From Dyella sp. ASV24 (GTDB taxonomy: Bacteria > Pseudomonadota > Gammaproteobacteria > Xanthomonadales > Rhodanobacteraceae), in the NCBI RefSeq assembly GCF_016428905.1, contig NZ_JAELTQ010000006.1, forward strand, positions 1-64,000: DNA of 64,000 nt, written 5' to 3'. The notes beneath the pieces were generated by a model. That model had not been told where the DNA came from and made no database searches. It was given only the letters and a program-made list of their open reading frames with translations. This document shows, in pieces, positions 15,887 through 24,578 of the stretch (the stretch's first letter is position 1; the number at the start of each line of letters is the position of its first letter). Made by a program: the position numbers and the translations under genes.

Positions 15887-15936
15887 CCAGGTCCCCACCA
15901 AAGGAGCCGCGAGCAGCTGCTTTGGTGGGAACCTGG
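15887..15936 (-). promoter_or_regulatory. 17-bp hairpin upstream of the 59-aa gene
   Basis: CCAGGTCCCCACCAAAG (15887-15903) and CTTTGGTGGGAACCTGG (15920-15936) form a 17-bp stem with a 16-base loop. The one non-Watson-Crick position is a C.A mismatch in plus-sense RNA but a G.U wobble in minus-sense RNA. This points to selection on the minus-strand transcript that leads into the 59-aa gene. Confidence 0.5.
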
Positions 15937-16012
15937 TCGTCACCGTGGAGGTGTCGGTGAGCGCGGCTCCGGGCGAATGGATTCCATTCACCACGGAGCG
16001 GGCTGACTGCTA

Positions 16013-16318
16013 TCAGTCGTTCGAGCAAGTTGCAGCTTCCACCGGGACGTTACCGGTAGCGGCCGCTTCGACGACTGCGTCGATCTTGTTGGTCTGGCCA
16101 GAGGCATAGGCAACAAGACCCGAAACGCTGCAATTCCTGGTTGCGGCGGATTCGGCAGAGTGATGCGAGTGAATCAGCACCTTGGCGGCGCCGACGACGA
16201 GCAGAACGGTGAGAACGAACACCCAGAGAGCCGGGCTGGTCCACAGGCTGGAGCCTGCAGCAGTACGAGCGTGAGCGTTGGTGTCAGCGATCCAGAACGA
16301 ACCATTGTTACGACGCAT
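16013..16318 (-). CDS. Small single-pass membrane protein, 101 aa
   Basis: From the ATG at 16318, with GGAG upstream, the protein has a short soluble N-terminus (MRRNNGSFWIADTNAH) and one membrane helix near residues 33-51 (ALWVFVLTVLLVVGAAKVLI). A C-terminal soluble part of about 50 residues carries two Cys (NCSVSGLV... and ATCSND) that could form a disulfide outside the cytoplasm. No family is recognised. Its leader is the second copy of the structured element found before 10736. Confidence 0.6.
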   Translation of the reverse strand: MRRNNGSFWIADTNAHARTAAGSSLWTSPALWVFVLTVLLVVGAAKVLIHSHHSAESAATRNCSVSGLVAYASGQTNKIDAVVEAAATGNVPVEAATCSND

Positions 16319-17065
16319 GGGAAAACTCCAATCCCGCCGTGCCGAGCGGGTAGAAGAAAAGGCAACTCCCCGTGGCACTTCGGGAAGGAATGAGCTTCCC
16401 GGGCATGCATGCGTCATCCGTGAGGATGGCAAAGCATCCCCAGGAGGAATGGAATCTGCGCAGACGTCGCCGCGAGGGCGCGCTGTCCGAAGACAAAATC
16501 TGCGGAGGTGAATCTCGCGCGTGGGCGACCGGCGACCAGAGGTCACGTCGGGCTCGCAAACGGGAGAAATCACCTAGACCAACGCAACACTTGGCCGGAG
16601 CTGTCCGGGGTGCGCAGGTCGATGTCATACGTCGGGGGCAGCGTCATTCCCGTGGGAATGGGCGCACGCTCGCACACGTATGGCCGGCAGAGAGCCGGGC
16701 TTAAGGGCAGCAAAGCTGCACGGTCGTCACGCGACAAGGCGAAGCGACGAGAGGGATTGATCCGATGGATCGAGAGGGAGGCGTTAGAGCCTTGTAAGAC
16801 CTGTCTCTAGGAACAGGAACGGCCAGTCGAAGTGGGCCTCGTCACTTGTGAGTCGCTCATGCAATGCATGGGACTCTCGAAAATCGGTGAGGTGAGGTTA
16901 TGCGTGTGTGCCGAGAGCTGTCAAGCGCCGTGAGTGCCGCGTAACAAGTTCACGCGCGACCGTCCGCTCCGGACCGGAAACGATGGCCGATAAAGGGAGC
17001 GTTTCGAGGGGCCGTTGGCGAGAGGGGCTTTGAGAATGACCTCACCATAGCCAAGGAGTGCCCAC
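16319..17065. ncRNA. 747-base gene-free region with many hairpins, copy 2 of the repeated element
   Basis: No convincing gene lies here. Near 16318 the CCCGC/GCGGG (16333-16350) and CTCCCCG/CGGGAAG (16366-16387) stems match those at 10751-10803. The second pairs fully only in minus-sense RNA, with a G.U. Further up are CATCC-GTGA-GGATG (about 16410), CATTCCC/GGGAATG (about 16646), GCAGC-AAA-GCTGC (about 16707), GATCC/GGATC (about 16760), CCTGT/ACAGG (about 16799) and GAGTC/GACTC enclosing CATGC/GCATG (about 16850-16880). The block GTGGGCCTCGTCAC matches GCGGGCCTCGTCAC near 10990. Divergent promoters must also lie here. Confidence 0.45.
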
Positions 17066-17854
17066 GTGAGCGCTGTTCTCCAGAGTCAAGAAGAAGCGGC
17101 CGTCGCCGCTGCGCCAGCCCGCCCCAACGTCGACCGCCAAGCCGCCACCGCCGCTAAGAAGCGTCGGCGTGAAGAGGCGGCGAAGTGGCGTCCCGACCAT
17201 TCGACCCCCTACTGGACCCACAAGCTCGAGCTGAAGACGGAACAGGCCTCCTACGTCTACCACATGGCCTTGGTCATGGCTCAGCAGTCCCTGTATTTCT
17301 TCTATCACACCCTTCCCGACAACATCGACGCGATGGCCGCTGCGGAATCGGCGATCAGCACGCGCTTCGAAACCGTCGAGAAGCAGCTCAAGGACGAGAT
17401 CGGCCGCCTGAAGATCATCGTTGACAGCATCGGCGCGGATCAGCCCGCCGGCTATTCGGGTGACATCGACGTGCACGAGGTGGCCATGTACACGCCAGAG
17501 GCCAAGCGCTTCGCCACGCTGGTCGAGAGCTACGACGAAATGGTCCAGCTCCTGGACGTGTTGTGGTTTGCGGCCCACTTCAATCGCAAGGTACGCGCCC
17601 AGAAGGTTCAGGAGTACCGCAACCTTCTGGTCTCGTTCTCTCGGTGGATCTACGTCGAAAGTCGGCGCGCCAAGAACGCTGTGCGCGAGCATCGCATGCT
17701 GCGCGATGCCAGTCGCATCGAGACCGCGCGCGTCAAGGCGACTGGGCAGCGTCGCGGTGATGGCGAGGTGGTCGTGGCCGAGCCGAAGGTGGACGCCGCC
17801 CCCGCTCCCGCGAAGGCCTCCAAGCGCGGACAGGCTGCCAGCGCTGAGGCCTGA
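17066..17854 (+). CDS. Hypothetical protein, 262 aa, possibly AcaB/DUF1845-like
   Basis: This GTG-start gene has AAGGAG upstream and overlaps the helicase gene by one base (TGATG), so translation is probably coupled. The protein has an Ala-rich basic N-terminus, then a folded region with HKLELKTEQASYVYHMAL, a coiled-coil-like stretch, and SYDEMVQLLDVLWFAAHFNRK followed by a basic tail. The spacing of the L.LKT..A and YDE(M)V.LL segments is loosely like the DUF1845/AcaB family of conjugation-associated proteins. This is tentative; no DNA-binding motif is clear. Confidence 0.6.
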   Translation: MSAVLQSQEEAAVAAAPARPNVDRQAATAAKKRRREEAAKWRPDHSTPYWTHKLELKTEQASYVYHMALVMAQQSLYFFYHTLPDNIDAMAAAESAISTRFETVEKQLKDEIGRLKIIVDSIGADQPAGYSGDIDVHEVAMYTPEAKRFATLVESYDEMVQLLDVLWFAAHFNRKVRAQKVQEYRNLLVSFSRWIYVESRRAKNAVREHRMLRDASRIETARVKATGQRRGDGEVVVAEPKVDAAPAPAKASKRGQAASAEA

Positions 17855-19587
17855 TGCTTAATCCGGCCCAGCTCCAAGCTGTAAGGATGCCGGGGCACTG
17901 TCTGGTGACAGCGTGCCCGGGCTCCGGAAAGACAAAGCTGCTCGAACACCGAGCAGCTTTTTTGCTGGAACCGCCGGCAAACAAAGTGCTGGCCGTGACG
18001 TTCACGTCGGAGTCGGCCCAGGAGCTGGAGCACCGCATCCGGCATCAGGCGCCCAACGCGCGGAACCGGCTACTCACGGGCACGTTTCATGCGCTGGCCA
18101 AGCGGCAGCTGCAACAGGCGCGTAAACGCGTGCAGCTGATCAACGCCATGCGCCAGAACGACCTCCTTCGGCGCGCGTACCGCGAGACAATCAACCCCGA
18201 CGACGGCATCTCGTTCGAGGATGCCCGGGCGTTCGTCGAGGAAACGAAGGCCACCGTCGATCCCCTCCTCCCGGATCGGCGCAACAACCCAAAGGTCGAC
18301 ATGTTCCTGAAATACCAGGAGCTGCTTGACCAGACTGGCTCGTCCGACTTCGCCGACCTCCTGCTCAAAGCCGTTCGAGGCATGCGCGATGGCAGCGTCG
18401 CCCCGTTCAAGACCCCGTTCATGCTGGTCGACGAGTTTCAGGACACCGACAAAGTGCAGCTCGCATGGATTGCCGAGCACGTCAGCCAGGGCACTAAGGT
18501 CACGGTAGTCGGTGACGACGACCAGTCGATCTATGAGTGGCGGCACGCGATGGGATATGTCGGGTTTGAGGATTTCCGTCGCCTCACCGACGCCCCGCAC
18601 GTAAGTCTCGACACGACCTACCGGTGCGCTCGCGAGATCATGGAGCCAGCTTCCCTTCTCATCGCGCACAACGAAGAGCGCGTCGTGAAGTCGCTGACGA
18701 CAGCGAACACCACCCGAGGCTCCACAGTGGTGAAGCCGTGTGCCGACAAAGAGGAAGAGTGGCTCGCTATTGCCACGGCCATTGCCGCGTCGGGCTCGCC
18801 CGGCGACTGGGCTGTGCTCGCGAGAACCAACGCTCAGTTGGAGGCGTTGGAGCAGTACATCGCCGGACGCGTCCCCACCATCCGTTCCGGCGGCACCAAT
18901 TTCTGGGACCTGCGGGGCCCGGCCATCTATCTCGCCATTTGCGGCGCACTCACGAGCGGCAGCATGGCCGACCTTGACCAGGTTCTTGTCCGGGCCGGCG
19001 TCGGTGAGTCGCAGCTCGAGGCGCTGCATGAGGAGTGCCAGAGCAGACAGCCAGGCGCGGTGCATCGCTTCATCAACGGGGCGAAGAAGGCGTCCACGAA
19101 GGAGCCAGTCGAACGCTTACGAATCCTGATGCGCCAGTGGTCCGGGATGCTCGGTGGTACCGAGATCAACCTAGCTCTTCATGGGATCGCCAACTACATC
19201 AAGACGAACGTGAAGCTCTACGACAAAGAGCGCCGCGCCGATGAGATTGCCAAGGATGAGTCCCGACTGGACTCGTGTGCAGCGGCACTGAGTCGGCTTC
19301 GCGGACCGTTAGTCCAACGCATCCGCGCCGTGCTCCAGGAAGAGCGCGAGGAAGGTGGCGCCGCACGTCTGCTGACCTTTCATTCGTCGAAGGGACTGGA
19401 GTTTCCCAACGTCTGGATCATGGGCTGCGAGGAAGGCGTGATTCCCTCCACCAATAGTCCCCTCGAGGAGGAGCGGCGGCTTTTTTACGTCGGCATGACC
19501 CGAGCGAAACTCAACCTGACGATTTCGTACGTCGTGGACGAGAAGGCCCCACCGACGCGGTTCATCGCAGAGGCAGGACTGAAGTGA
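17854..19587 (+). CDS. UvrD/Rep-like superfamily 1 DNA helicase
   Basis: This 577-aa protein has the SF1A helicase motifs in order: I ACPGSGKT near residue 21, II MLVDEFQDTD near 188, III VGDDDQSIYEWR near 219, V LTFHSSKGLEFPNVWI near 505 and VI RRLFYVGMTRAK near 545. At 577 residues it is shorter than UvrD or PcrA (about 720), lacking most of the 2B region and the C-terminal tail. It is predicted to be an ATP-driven 3'-5' DNA translocase in repair or element replication. The first residues (MLNPAQLQAV) replace the usual LN..Q..AV Q-motif closely. Confidence 0.9.
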   Translation: MLNPAQLQAVRMPGHCLVTACPGSGKTKLLEHRAAFLLEPPANKVLAVTFTSESAQELEHRIRHQAPNARNRLLTGTFHALAKRQLQQARKRVQLINAMRQNDLLRRAYRETINPDDGISFEDARAFVEETKATVDPLLPDRRNNPKVDMFLKYQELLDQTGSSDFADLLLKAVRGMRDGSVAPFKTPFMLVDEFQDTDKVQLAWIAEHVSQGTKVTVVGDDDQSIYEWRHAMGYVGFEDFRRLTDAPHVSLDTTYRCAREIMEPASLLIAHNEERVVKSLTTANTTRGSTVVKPCADKEEEWLAIATAIAASGSPGDWAVLARTNAQLEALEQYIAGRVPTIRSGGTNFWDLRGPAIYLAICGALTSGSMADLDQVLVRAGVGESQLEALHEECQSRQPGAVHRFINGAKKASTKEPVERLRILMRQWSGMLGGTEINLALHGIANYIKTNVKLYDKERRADEIAKDESRLDSCAAALSRLRGPLVQRIRAVLQEEREEGGAARLLTFHSSKGLEFPNVWIMGCEEGVIPSTNSPLEEERRLFYVGMTRAKLNLTISYVVDEKAPPTRFIAEAGLK

Positions 19588-19615
19588 CGCGTCAGCCATC
19601 AGGGAGGGACACCAT

Positions 19616-20026
19616 ATGGTGATTGAGCTTGCAGCCGCGATCCTTGTCGCCGGTCTGGGCACCGCGCTCTGGTACTCGCGTAGGGAGATTCGCCGGCGCG
19701 ATGCGGTAATTACTGCGTACCGCACTCAGCTTGTCGTCTCCGAGCGATACCTGCGAGAGATCAAGCGCGCTCTTGCAGCCGACGGCGGAATCGCCCGGCC
19801 CATCTCCCACGCACGACGCATCGCAATAGACCTTGGCCAGTTCGGTGCCGCTTTCCTCAACCGATCGCCAGAGAACGCGTGGCGACTGCGTGAGATCGAT
19901 CGCTACCTGCAGGCGGTCGGCGCCACGGTTGGTCTTCCCACACAGGCCGCCATGCCTGCGAAGGACGCGAGTTTCGAGCGCACGTATGCACCCCTCGCCC
20001 GATACATCGACCACGACATCCACTAA
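19616..20026 (+). CDS. Small membrane-anchored protein, 136 aa
   Basis: An N-terminal membrane helix (VIELAAAILVAGLGTALWY) is followed by a basic, helical cytoplasmic-type region (SRREIRRRDAVITAYRTQ). The ATG at 19616 follows AGGGAGGGAC closely. No family is recognised. It lies 28 bases after the helicase gene and 24 before a multi-pass membrane protein gene, within one plus-strand operon. Confidence 0.6.
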   Translation: MVIELAAAILVAGLGTALWYSRREIRRRDAVITAYRTQLVVSERYLREIKRALAADGGIARPISHARRIAIDLGQFGAAFLNRSPENAWRLREIDRYLQAVGATVGLPTQAAMPAKDASFERTYAPLARYIDHDIH

Positions 20027-20049
20027 TCGAGCACGGAGTAGCCCGTTCC

Positions 20050-20664
20050 ATGAATCGCAGTCGCTTGGCCCTACGGTTTCTCTTCTTCTCTGCAGCTGTG
20101 CTGCCGCTAGCCCACCTGGTCTTGGCGCGGACGTCCCTTTCCGTTCCGTTGGCGCTCGTCCTCGTTGGGTTGAGCCTTGCCGGGTTCATTGGCCTGGGTT
20201 TCGTAGAAACGTCGCTCGGTGTTTGGTCCATCCGCGACCTTCTGCCCGCGCGCGGAGACATCTGCTCAGTCCCCGCCGACCCCGTCGAGCCCGAACCGGA
20301 AGGCTGGTACGCGGCCTTGGCGATCCTCGGACAGGTGCCGGCCACCTTTGCAGGGGCTGTCGTGATCGGGGCGCCGGCATTCATCCTAAGCATCATCTTT
20401 AGTCCGCTTGGCTTCACCTACGGGCACACTTTCTCCCGGCGCCTCGCCGCGAAGGTGCCCTACATATTCGCGTGCGGGGGGTTCTTCCTCGTGGCGGCGC
20501 GGGAGCAGCCCGTTTGGATGGATCTCTCTGCGCACCAGCACTGGTCCAATGCCCAGTCCACTTTGGCTGTCGCGGCCATCCTCATCACTTTCTATGGTGT
20601 CTACGCTCTTGCCCTAAGGGGCACCGCGCGTGCGCGCCGCAACCAAGGAGCTACCCATGTTTAA
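20050..20664 (+). CDS. Multi-pass membrane protein, 204 aa
   Basis: Five or so hydrophobic segments are visible: about residues 8-27, 30-52, 85-115, 130-150 and 170-190. A soluble loop, DLLPARGDICSVPADPVEPEPEG, lies between the second and third. No family is recognised. The gene ends inside the next gene (8-base overlap), so translation is likely coupled. Confidence 0.65.
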   Translation: MNRSRLALRFLFFSAAVLPLAHLVLARTSLSVPLALVLVGLSLAGFIGLGFVETSLGVWSIRDLLPARGDICSVPADPVEPEPEGWYAALAILGQVPATFAGAVVIGAPAFILSIIFSPLGFTYGHTFSRRLAAKVPYIFACGGFFLVAAREQPVWMDLSAHQHWSNAQSTLAVAAILITFYGVYALALRGTARARRNQGATHV

Positions 20665-21169
20665 GGAATTCGGCTTCATTGAAGCCCTGCCCTACTTGTG
20701 CATCGCAATCGGTGCCGTGCTCGGGAGGGGCGCGGGCGCTCTTGCGGACGCTGAGAAGGCAGGATTGCTGGCCGGCGCCGCGCCGGCGTCCAAGGACGGA
20801 GATCCTTCCATCACAGCCGCGCCTGAGGCCGCCACCACGGTTGTGGACCGCCGCGCGGACGCCGGCGAAGCTCTGCTGCGCAAGCCGGTACCGCCGCAGC
20901 GTATCGGAATGGCGCGATCGCGTGATGACAACAGGGAGGACTTCGCTACCTCCATGGTGGTGGCCGCGGCGACGCACAGCGCCGTCGCAGGCACTCTCGC
21001 CGGCGGTTCGCTGACTGGGGCGCTGGTAGGCAGCGCACTTACAGACGACGACCGTCAGAGCCGATTGAACGATCAGTGCACGACCGCCGAAGACCGCGAC
21101 AGCTGGAGCGATCAGGACAATGATTCGTGCTCGTCGTCCGCCGATTCGGACTCTTCCGACGACGACTAG
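20657..21169 (+). CDS. Hypothetical protein with acidic Ser/Asp tail, 170 aa
   Basis: The ATG at 20657 has AAGGAG upstream and overlaps the preceding gene. A short hydrophobic N-terminal segment (EALPYLCIAIGAVLGRGAGAL) is followed by an Ala-rich region and a Gly/Ala membrane-like segment (ATHSAVAGTLAGGSLTGALVGSAL). The tail is extremely acidic and Ser-rich (DQDNDSCSSSADSDSSDDD). No family is recognised. It is the last gene of the plus-strand cluster and is followed by a terminator. Confidence 0.6.
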   Translation: MFKEFGFIEALPYLCIAIGAVLGRGAGALADAEKAGLLAGAAPASKDGDPSITAAPEAATTVVDRRADAGEALLRKPVPPQRIGMARSRDDNREDFATSMVVAAATHSAVAGTLAGGSLTGALVGSALTDDDRQSRLNDQCTTAEDRDSWSDQDNDSCSSSADSDSSDDD

Positions 21170-21198
21170 CGCACGGCAAGCACGACGTGTGGCGTCCA

Positions 21199-21231
21199 GG
21201 CTCGTCAGGTCACTGACGGGCCTTTCTTATT
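21199..21231 (+). terminator. Intrinsic terminator of the plus-strand cluster
   Basis: GGCTCGTCA/TGACGGGCC forms a near-perfect stem with a 6-base loop, followed by TTTCTTATT. It starts 30 bases after the stop of the 170-aa gene. Confidence 0.7.
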
Positions 21232-21370
21232 GCTGCAGCAAATTGTGGTCTACTCGCCAGGGTTGCGCGCCGCCGGCGATCGGTCGGTGGCCTGGCGGCG
21301 CCAAGCACGCTGGCCATGGTCGAAGCGATTCCACGCAACACGCAAGTACGCCGGCGCAGGTCTGCGTGGA

Positions 21371-21406
21371 CCCACAAAGAGCGATGGGCGCCAATCGGCG
21401 CCCATC
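21371..21406 (-). terminator. Intrinsic terminator of the TraI/TraD block
   Basis: GATGGGCGCC/GGCGCCCATC is a perfect 10-bp stem with a 4-base loop, followed in minus sense by GCTCTTTG. It lies 36 bases past the stop of the DUF4400-like gene. The 140 bases between this and the plus-strand terminator hold no recognised feature. Confidence 0.6.
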
Positions 21407-21441
21407 TCAGCTTCGGTCGTGCCGCCCCGCGAGAGCCGTTC

Positions 21442-22095
21442 TCAGGCGCGCTTGGCGAACATGGAGATCGAGGTCCAGAGCGCGATGCTCATCAGCACGA
21501 TCAGGACTGGAGTGAGGGTCGCCGGCAGCTGGATAGGGGAGAGGAGAAGAAGGAAGGCAAACAGGGGCATCGCGAACATGGCGTGTCGTCCAAGGACGTA
21601 CATGTGGGGCGATGTCATGCCGAAGCCTGCAGCCTTGATCTTACGGGACACAAACGCGTCGATGATGAAGGGAACGGCCACGACCAGCGCATACGTCCAC
21701 CAGGTCGACGCCACCGCGATGCGAACAAAGAGCTGATAGAGGAGAGTCCAGCAGACCCGCAGCCGAGTTGCAGCCCAATCGCGAACGGGACTGAGGAAAC
21801 CGTTGACCTTCGCGTCGGTGTCATCGGCCTCTTTGCCAGGCTCCATGATCTTGAAGGTGGCCTCGATCACGTGGGAATGCACAAAGGTAGCCTCCCACAC
21901 CGAGCGCGCATTGCCTTCGGCACGCGCAGCCGCGCCCTCGCCGAGCACCAGGCGCGTCTGCGCCCTCTCCTCTTCCACCTGGCGCACCAGCCAGTCCTCC
22001 TTGACCAGGAAGACGTAGCCCATGGTCCAGCAGGCGATGAAGATCAGCCCCCATTTCCAAAGGGTGAGTTCGCGGCCAGTGGCTGTCGAACTCAT
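21442..22095 (-). CDS. DUF4400-like conjugative element membrane protein
   Basis: This 217-aa protein has an N-terminal membrane helix (WGLIFIACWTMGYVFLV), a soluble middle part, and two or three further hydrophobic segments (LVVAVPFIIDAFV, MFAMPLFAFLLLLSPIQL, LTPVLIVLMSIALWTSI). This layout, and the position two genes downstream of TraD, match the DUF4400 (PFL_4697-type) integrating-conjugative-element membrane protein family. Its role in conjugation is not known. The ATG overlaps the stop of the upstream gene (ATGA). Confidence 0.65.
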   Translation of the reverse strand: MSSTATGRELTLWKWGLIFIACWTMGYVFLVKEDWLVRQVEEERAQTRLVLGEGAAARAEGNARSVWEATFVHSHVIEATFKIMEPGKEADDTDAKVNGFLSPVRDWAATRLRVCWTLLYQLFVRIAVASTWWTYALVVAVPFIIDAFVSRKIKAAGFGMTSPHMYVLGRHAMFAMPLFAFLLLLSPIQLPATLTPVLIVLMSIALWTSISMFAKRA

Positions 22096-22643
22096 GCCGC
22101 TACCTCTCCGAAGACGTCGTACTGTGCGTCGTTGTCGGATGCTTCGAGCAAGTGCATGTCATCAGGTTCGAGGACCCGATAAGCGATCGCCGCCGCAAAG
22201 CGACGTGGCGACTGCAGCTCGAAGCCGTCCCCCTGCAGGAGCGAAACTGTCGGCTCACCGTTGATCTCAATCCATTCTTGTAAGGGAGCATCCGAGCGCG
22301 GGTCCCACCGTCTGCCATTGGCCGCAATCTCGAGCTCCAGCAGGCGACTGACGTTGGCGAGCACCAGGTTGATGAACGCGCGCGCCGCCGCCTCGCCCTC
22401 CTCCCTGGACGCTGCGGGGATCGCTTCCTCGAGGAAATGGCTAAGGAGGCTCTTCTGCGTGAAGGGATAAACGATGTGCGGTGGCATGAACCAGGCGAGC
22501 CGGAGCGCCACGTCCCGCAGGCGCGGTACACGACTGAAAAGGACCGCGGCAATGTCGGTCATGCGGAGCACGTCCAGCGAGCGCTTGAGCAAGATCTGAG
22601 CCTCGTCAGGCGGGACGATGGAGGTGGGTGCGGTCATTTCCAT
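22092..22643 (-). CDS. Hypothetical conjugation-block protein, 183 aa
   Basis: The start is set at the ATG at 22643 (MEMTAPTSIVPP), which has AGAGGAA upstream; an ATG at 22658 has poor spacing to any RBS. The protein is soluble and helical, with VVPP...ILLKRSLDVLRMTDIAAVLFSRVPRL at the N-terminus. No family is recognised. It lies between traD and the DUF4400-like gene and overlaps the latter by ATGA, so it is part of the same operon and may assist the coupling protein. Confidence 0.65.
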   Translation of the reverse strand: MEMTAPTSIVPPDEAQILLKRSLDVLRMTDIAAVLFSRVPRLRDVALRLAWFMPPHIVYPFTQKSLLSHFLEEAIPAASREEGEAAARAFINLVLANVSRLLELEIAANGRRWDPRSDAPLQEWIEINGEPTVSLLQGDGFELQSPRRFAAAIAYRVLEPDDMHLLEASDNDAQYDVFGEVAA

Positions 22644-22661
22644 GAAGTTCCTCTGCATTCC

Positions 22662-24578
22662 TTATGCGGCCTTCTTCAATTCGAGAGCATCTTTCAGGAT
22701 GGGGATGCGGCCCTTTACTAGCCTGCCACCTGATACCTGCGCGAAGAATTCGAGGTTGGGAAGGCAACCCAGTACGTCCGGAGCGACCATCGGTGCTTCG
22801 GTTTCCTTCATTGCCTCGGTGATCTTGTAGCCAAACGCGCCCGGCGAGTCGGACTTTGCATCGGTTGCCTGCGAGTACTCGATGTGGCGCACGACCGTGG
22901 TCGGGAACGTCTCAGCGATGTACTCCTGGGTTCCACCGTCAATGGTGCGAAGGACGATCTTGTTGTTGAGGTTTCCGAGCACCATGCGCGCCTTCGTTTC
23001 GCTGCCGACCTTGGCCGCGAAGTCAGCGAACGTCTGGGTGGCGATCACCAGGCGGATGGCCGAGCCGCCGGCCTTGTTGAGCAGCTGGATCAGCTTGTCG
23101 CTCACCAGCTCCGCCGCTTCGTCGATGATGAGGGTGACCGGCCGCAGCTTGGCGGACGAGCGCTCCCGCTCCAGCTGCTCGCCTCGGCGCTTGATGAACT
23201 CGATGAAGTCGACATTGTCTTCGTAGTTGTAGCGATCGCCGGAGACTGAGGTCATGTCGGAGATGAACATCGAGCCGATAGCCGAGGCCACCATGCTGTC
23301 GGACATTGAGTCGAGGCCCAGGTAGCACACCTGGCCGTTGCGGATGATGTTGGCGAAGTTGGTGATCGGGCGCTTGTCGTCCAGATCCGACGTATCCGGC
23401 GACAGCAAGTCACCTAGCGTGCCTGCCGTGAGCATCGTGAGCACAGGGGTAAGGCTAGCCGTCATCTTCTGCTGATGGGCTTTGTCGTGCTCAAGGTCAC
23501 TGATGAGGCCTTCAAGCACGCCGGACGGCGCCGTCTTTTGCACCAAGGCCTTGTAGAAGGCAGCGTACGCGATCGCGACGTTGAGATCGTCCGTGCCCTT
23601 GGCCTTCTTGGTGTATCCCTTAACGTCCTCTCGCCAGTTGGGAACGTGCTTGTCGAAGTAGGCTTCGCACGCGCGCACGACCAGCCAGTCCGGTCCGCTG
23701 TCGACGAAGCGCTTCAGGAGGCGAAGCGTCGGCTTGGAGTTGATCAGCAGCAGACCTTCGATCAGGTTCGTGAGGATCATCCACGAGTGCGCGGTGAACG
23801 GGTCCGCACCGGTCTCCGATGGGATAAGCGACGCGATGCGCGTGGCCAGCTCCGTCGCGCGGTTGAAGTTCTTGAGCGGATCGATGCGCCAGCTGGTTTC
23901 CGGGAAAGCAGGGTGGAAGAAGACGAAGTCGGTCGGACGGCCCTGCAGGTGGCAGGCCTGCAGCGCGGACTCGGCCAGACCCTTGTCTCCCTTCGGATCC
24001 CAGATCAGCACCGCCTCGCCGCGTGCCACGGCCTGGTGAATGATGGTGTCGAGCATTCGGCTCTTGCCGGCGCGCGTCGTGCCCACGAGAAGGATGTGGC
24101 CAGCCGTGTGGTCGAGCGGGATCTCGATGGGGCGTTCGCGCTCCATGCCGATGCCGTGGATCCATGGTTGACCCATGAAGGCATCGGCAGGCTGGTCTGG
24201 TGCCGACAGGCGCTGCGGATCCTGCCGCCTAAGCATGTGCGTCAGCTGGCACTCGGCTTGGGTCCAATCAAACCCGTAGCCCAGGAAGATTGTGCGCTGA
24301 CTCAACGCGACGCGGTCGTTTAGTTCCTGGCGCGACTGGAAGGTGACGCCCACGCCGGCGAGGAACTTCTGTTGTCGGTACCGGCGCAAGGCTTTCCGGC
24401 CGCGCACGATGAGCATCATCAGGCAGAACGAGGCGAATGCGACAAACGCCGGCGAGCGAATGTCGGACGTCGCCCCCATCAAGCCCATGATGGCAAGGGC
24501 TGCGCCCCACGCCGCGGTCGAGTAGTACTCGTAGACCGGGCGGAAGGGATCTTCAAAGCGAAATACGGCTGCGCTCAT
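22662..24578 (-). CDS. traD: TraD-type conjugative coupling protein (ICE/SXT type)
   Basis: The protein is 638 aa from the ATG at 24578, which overlaps the traI stop (ATGA). N-terminal membrane segments lie at about 22-37 and 43-58. The ATPase domain follows, with Walker A LVGTTRAGKSR at about 165-174 and Walker B TLIIDEAAEL in the last third, then RLVIATQTFADF as in the FtsK/VirD4/TraD family. It hexamerises at the inner membrane, in family terms, and hands the relaxase-bound strand to the type IV secretion channel. The pairing directly downstream of a MOBH TraI is typical of SXT/R391-type and related elements. Confidence 0.9.
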   Translation of the reverse strand: MSAAVFRFEDPFRPVYEYYSTAAWGAALAIMGLMGATSDIRSPAFVAFASFCLMMLIVRGRKALRRYRQQKFLAGVGVTFQSRQELNDRVALSQRTIFLGYGFDWTQAECQLTHMLRRQDPQRLSAPDQPADAFMGQPWIHGIGMERERPIEIPLDHTAGHILLVGTTRAGKSRMLDTIIHQAVARGEAVLIWDPKGDKGLAESALQACHLQGRPTDFVFFHPAFPETSWRIDPLKNFNRATELATRIASLIPSETGADPFTAHSWMILTNLIEGLLLINSKPTLRLLKRFVDSGPDWLVVRACEAYFDKHVPNWREDVKGYTKKAKGTDDLNVAIAYAAFYKALVQKTAPSGVLEGLISDLEHDKAHQQKMTASLTPVLTMLTAGTLGDLLSPDTSDLDDKRPITNFANIIRNGQVCYLGLDSMSDSMVASAIGSMFISDMTSVSGDRYNYEDNVDFIEFIKRRGEQLERERSSAKLRPVTLIIDEAAELVSDKLIQLLNKAGGSAIRLVIATQTFADFAAKVGSETKARMVLGNLNNKIVLRTIDGGTQEYIAETFPTTVVRHIEYSQATDAKSDSPGAFGYKITEAMKETEAPMVAPDVLGCLPNLEFFAQVSGGRLVKGRIPILKDALELKKAA

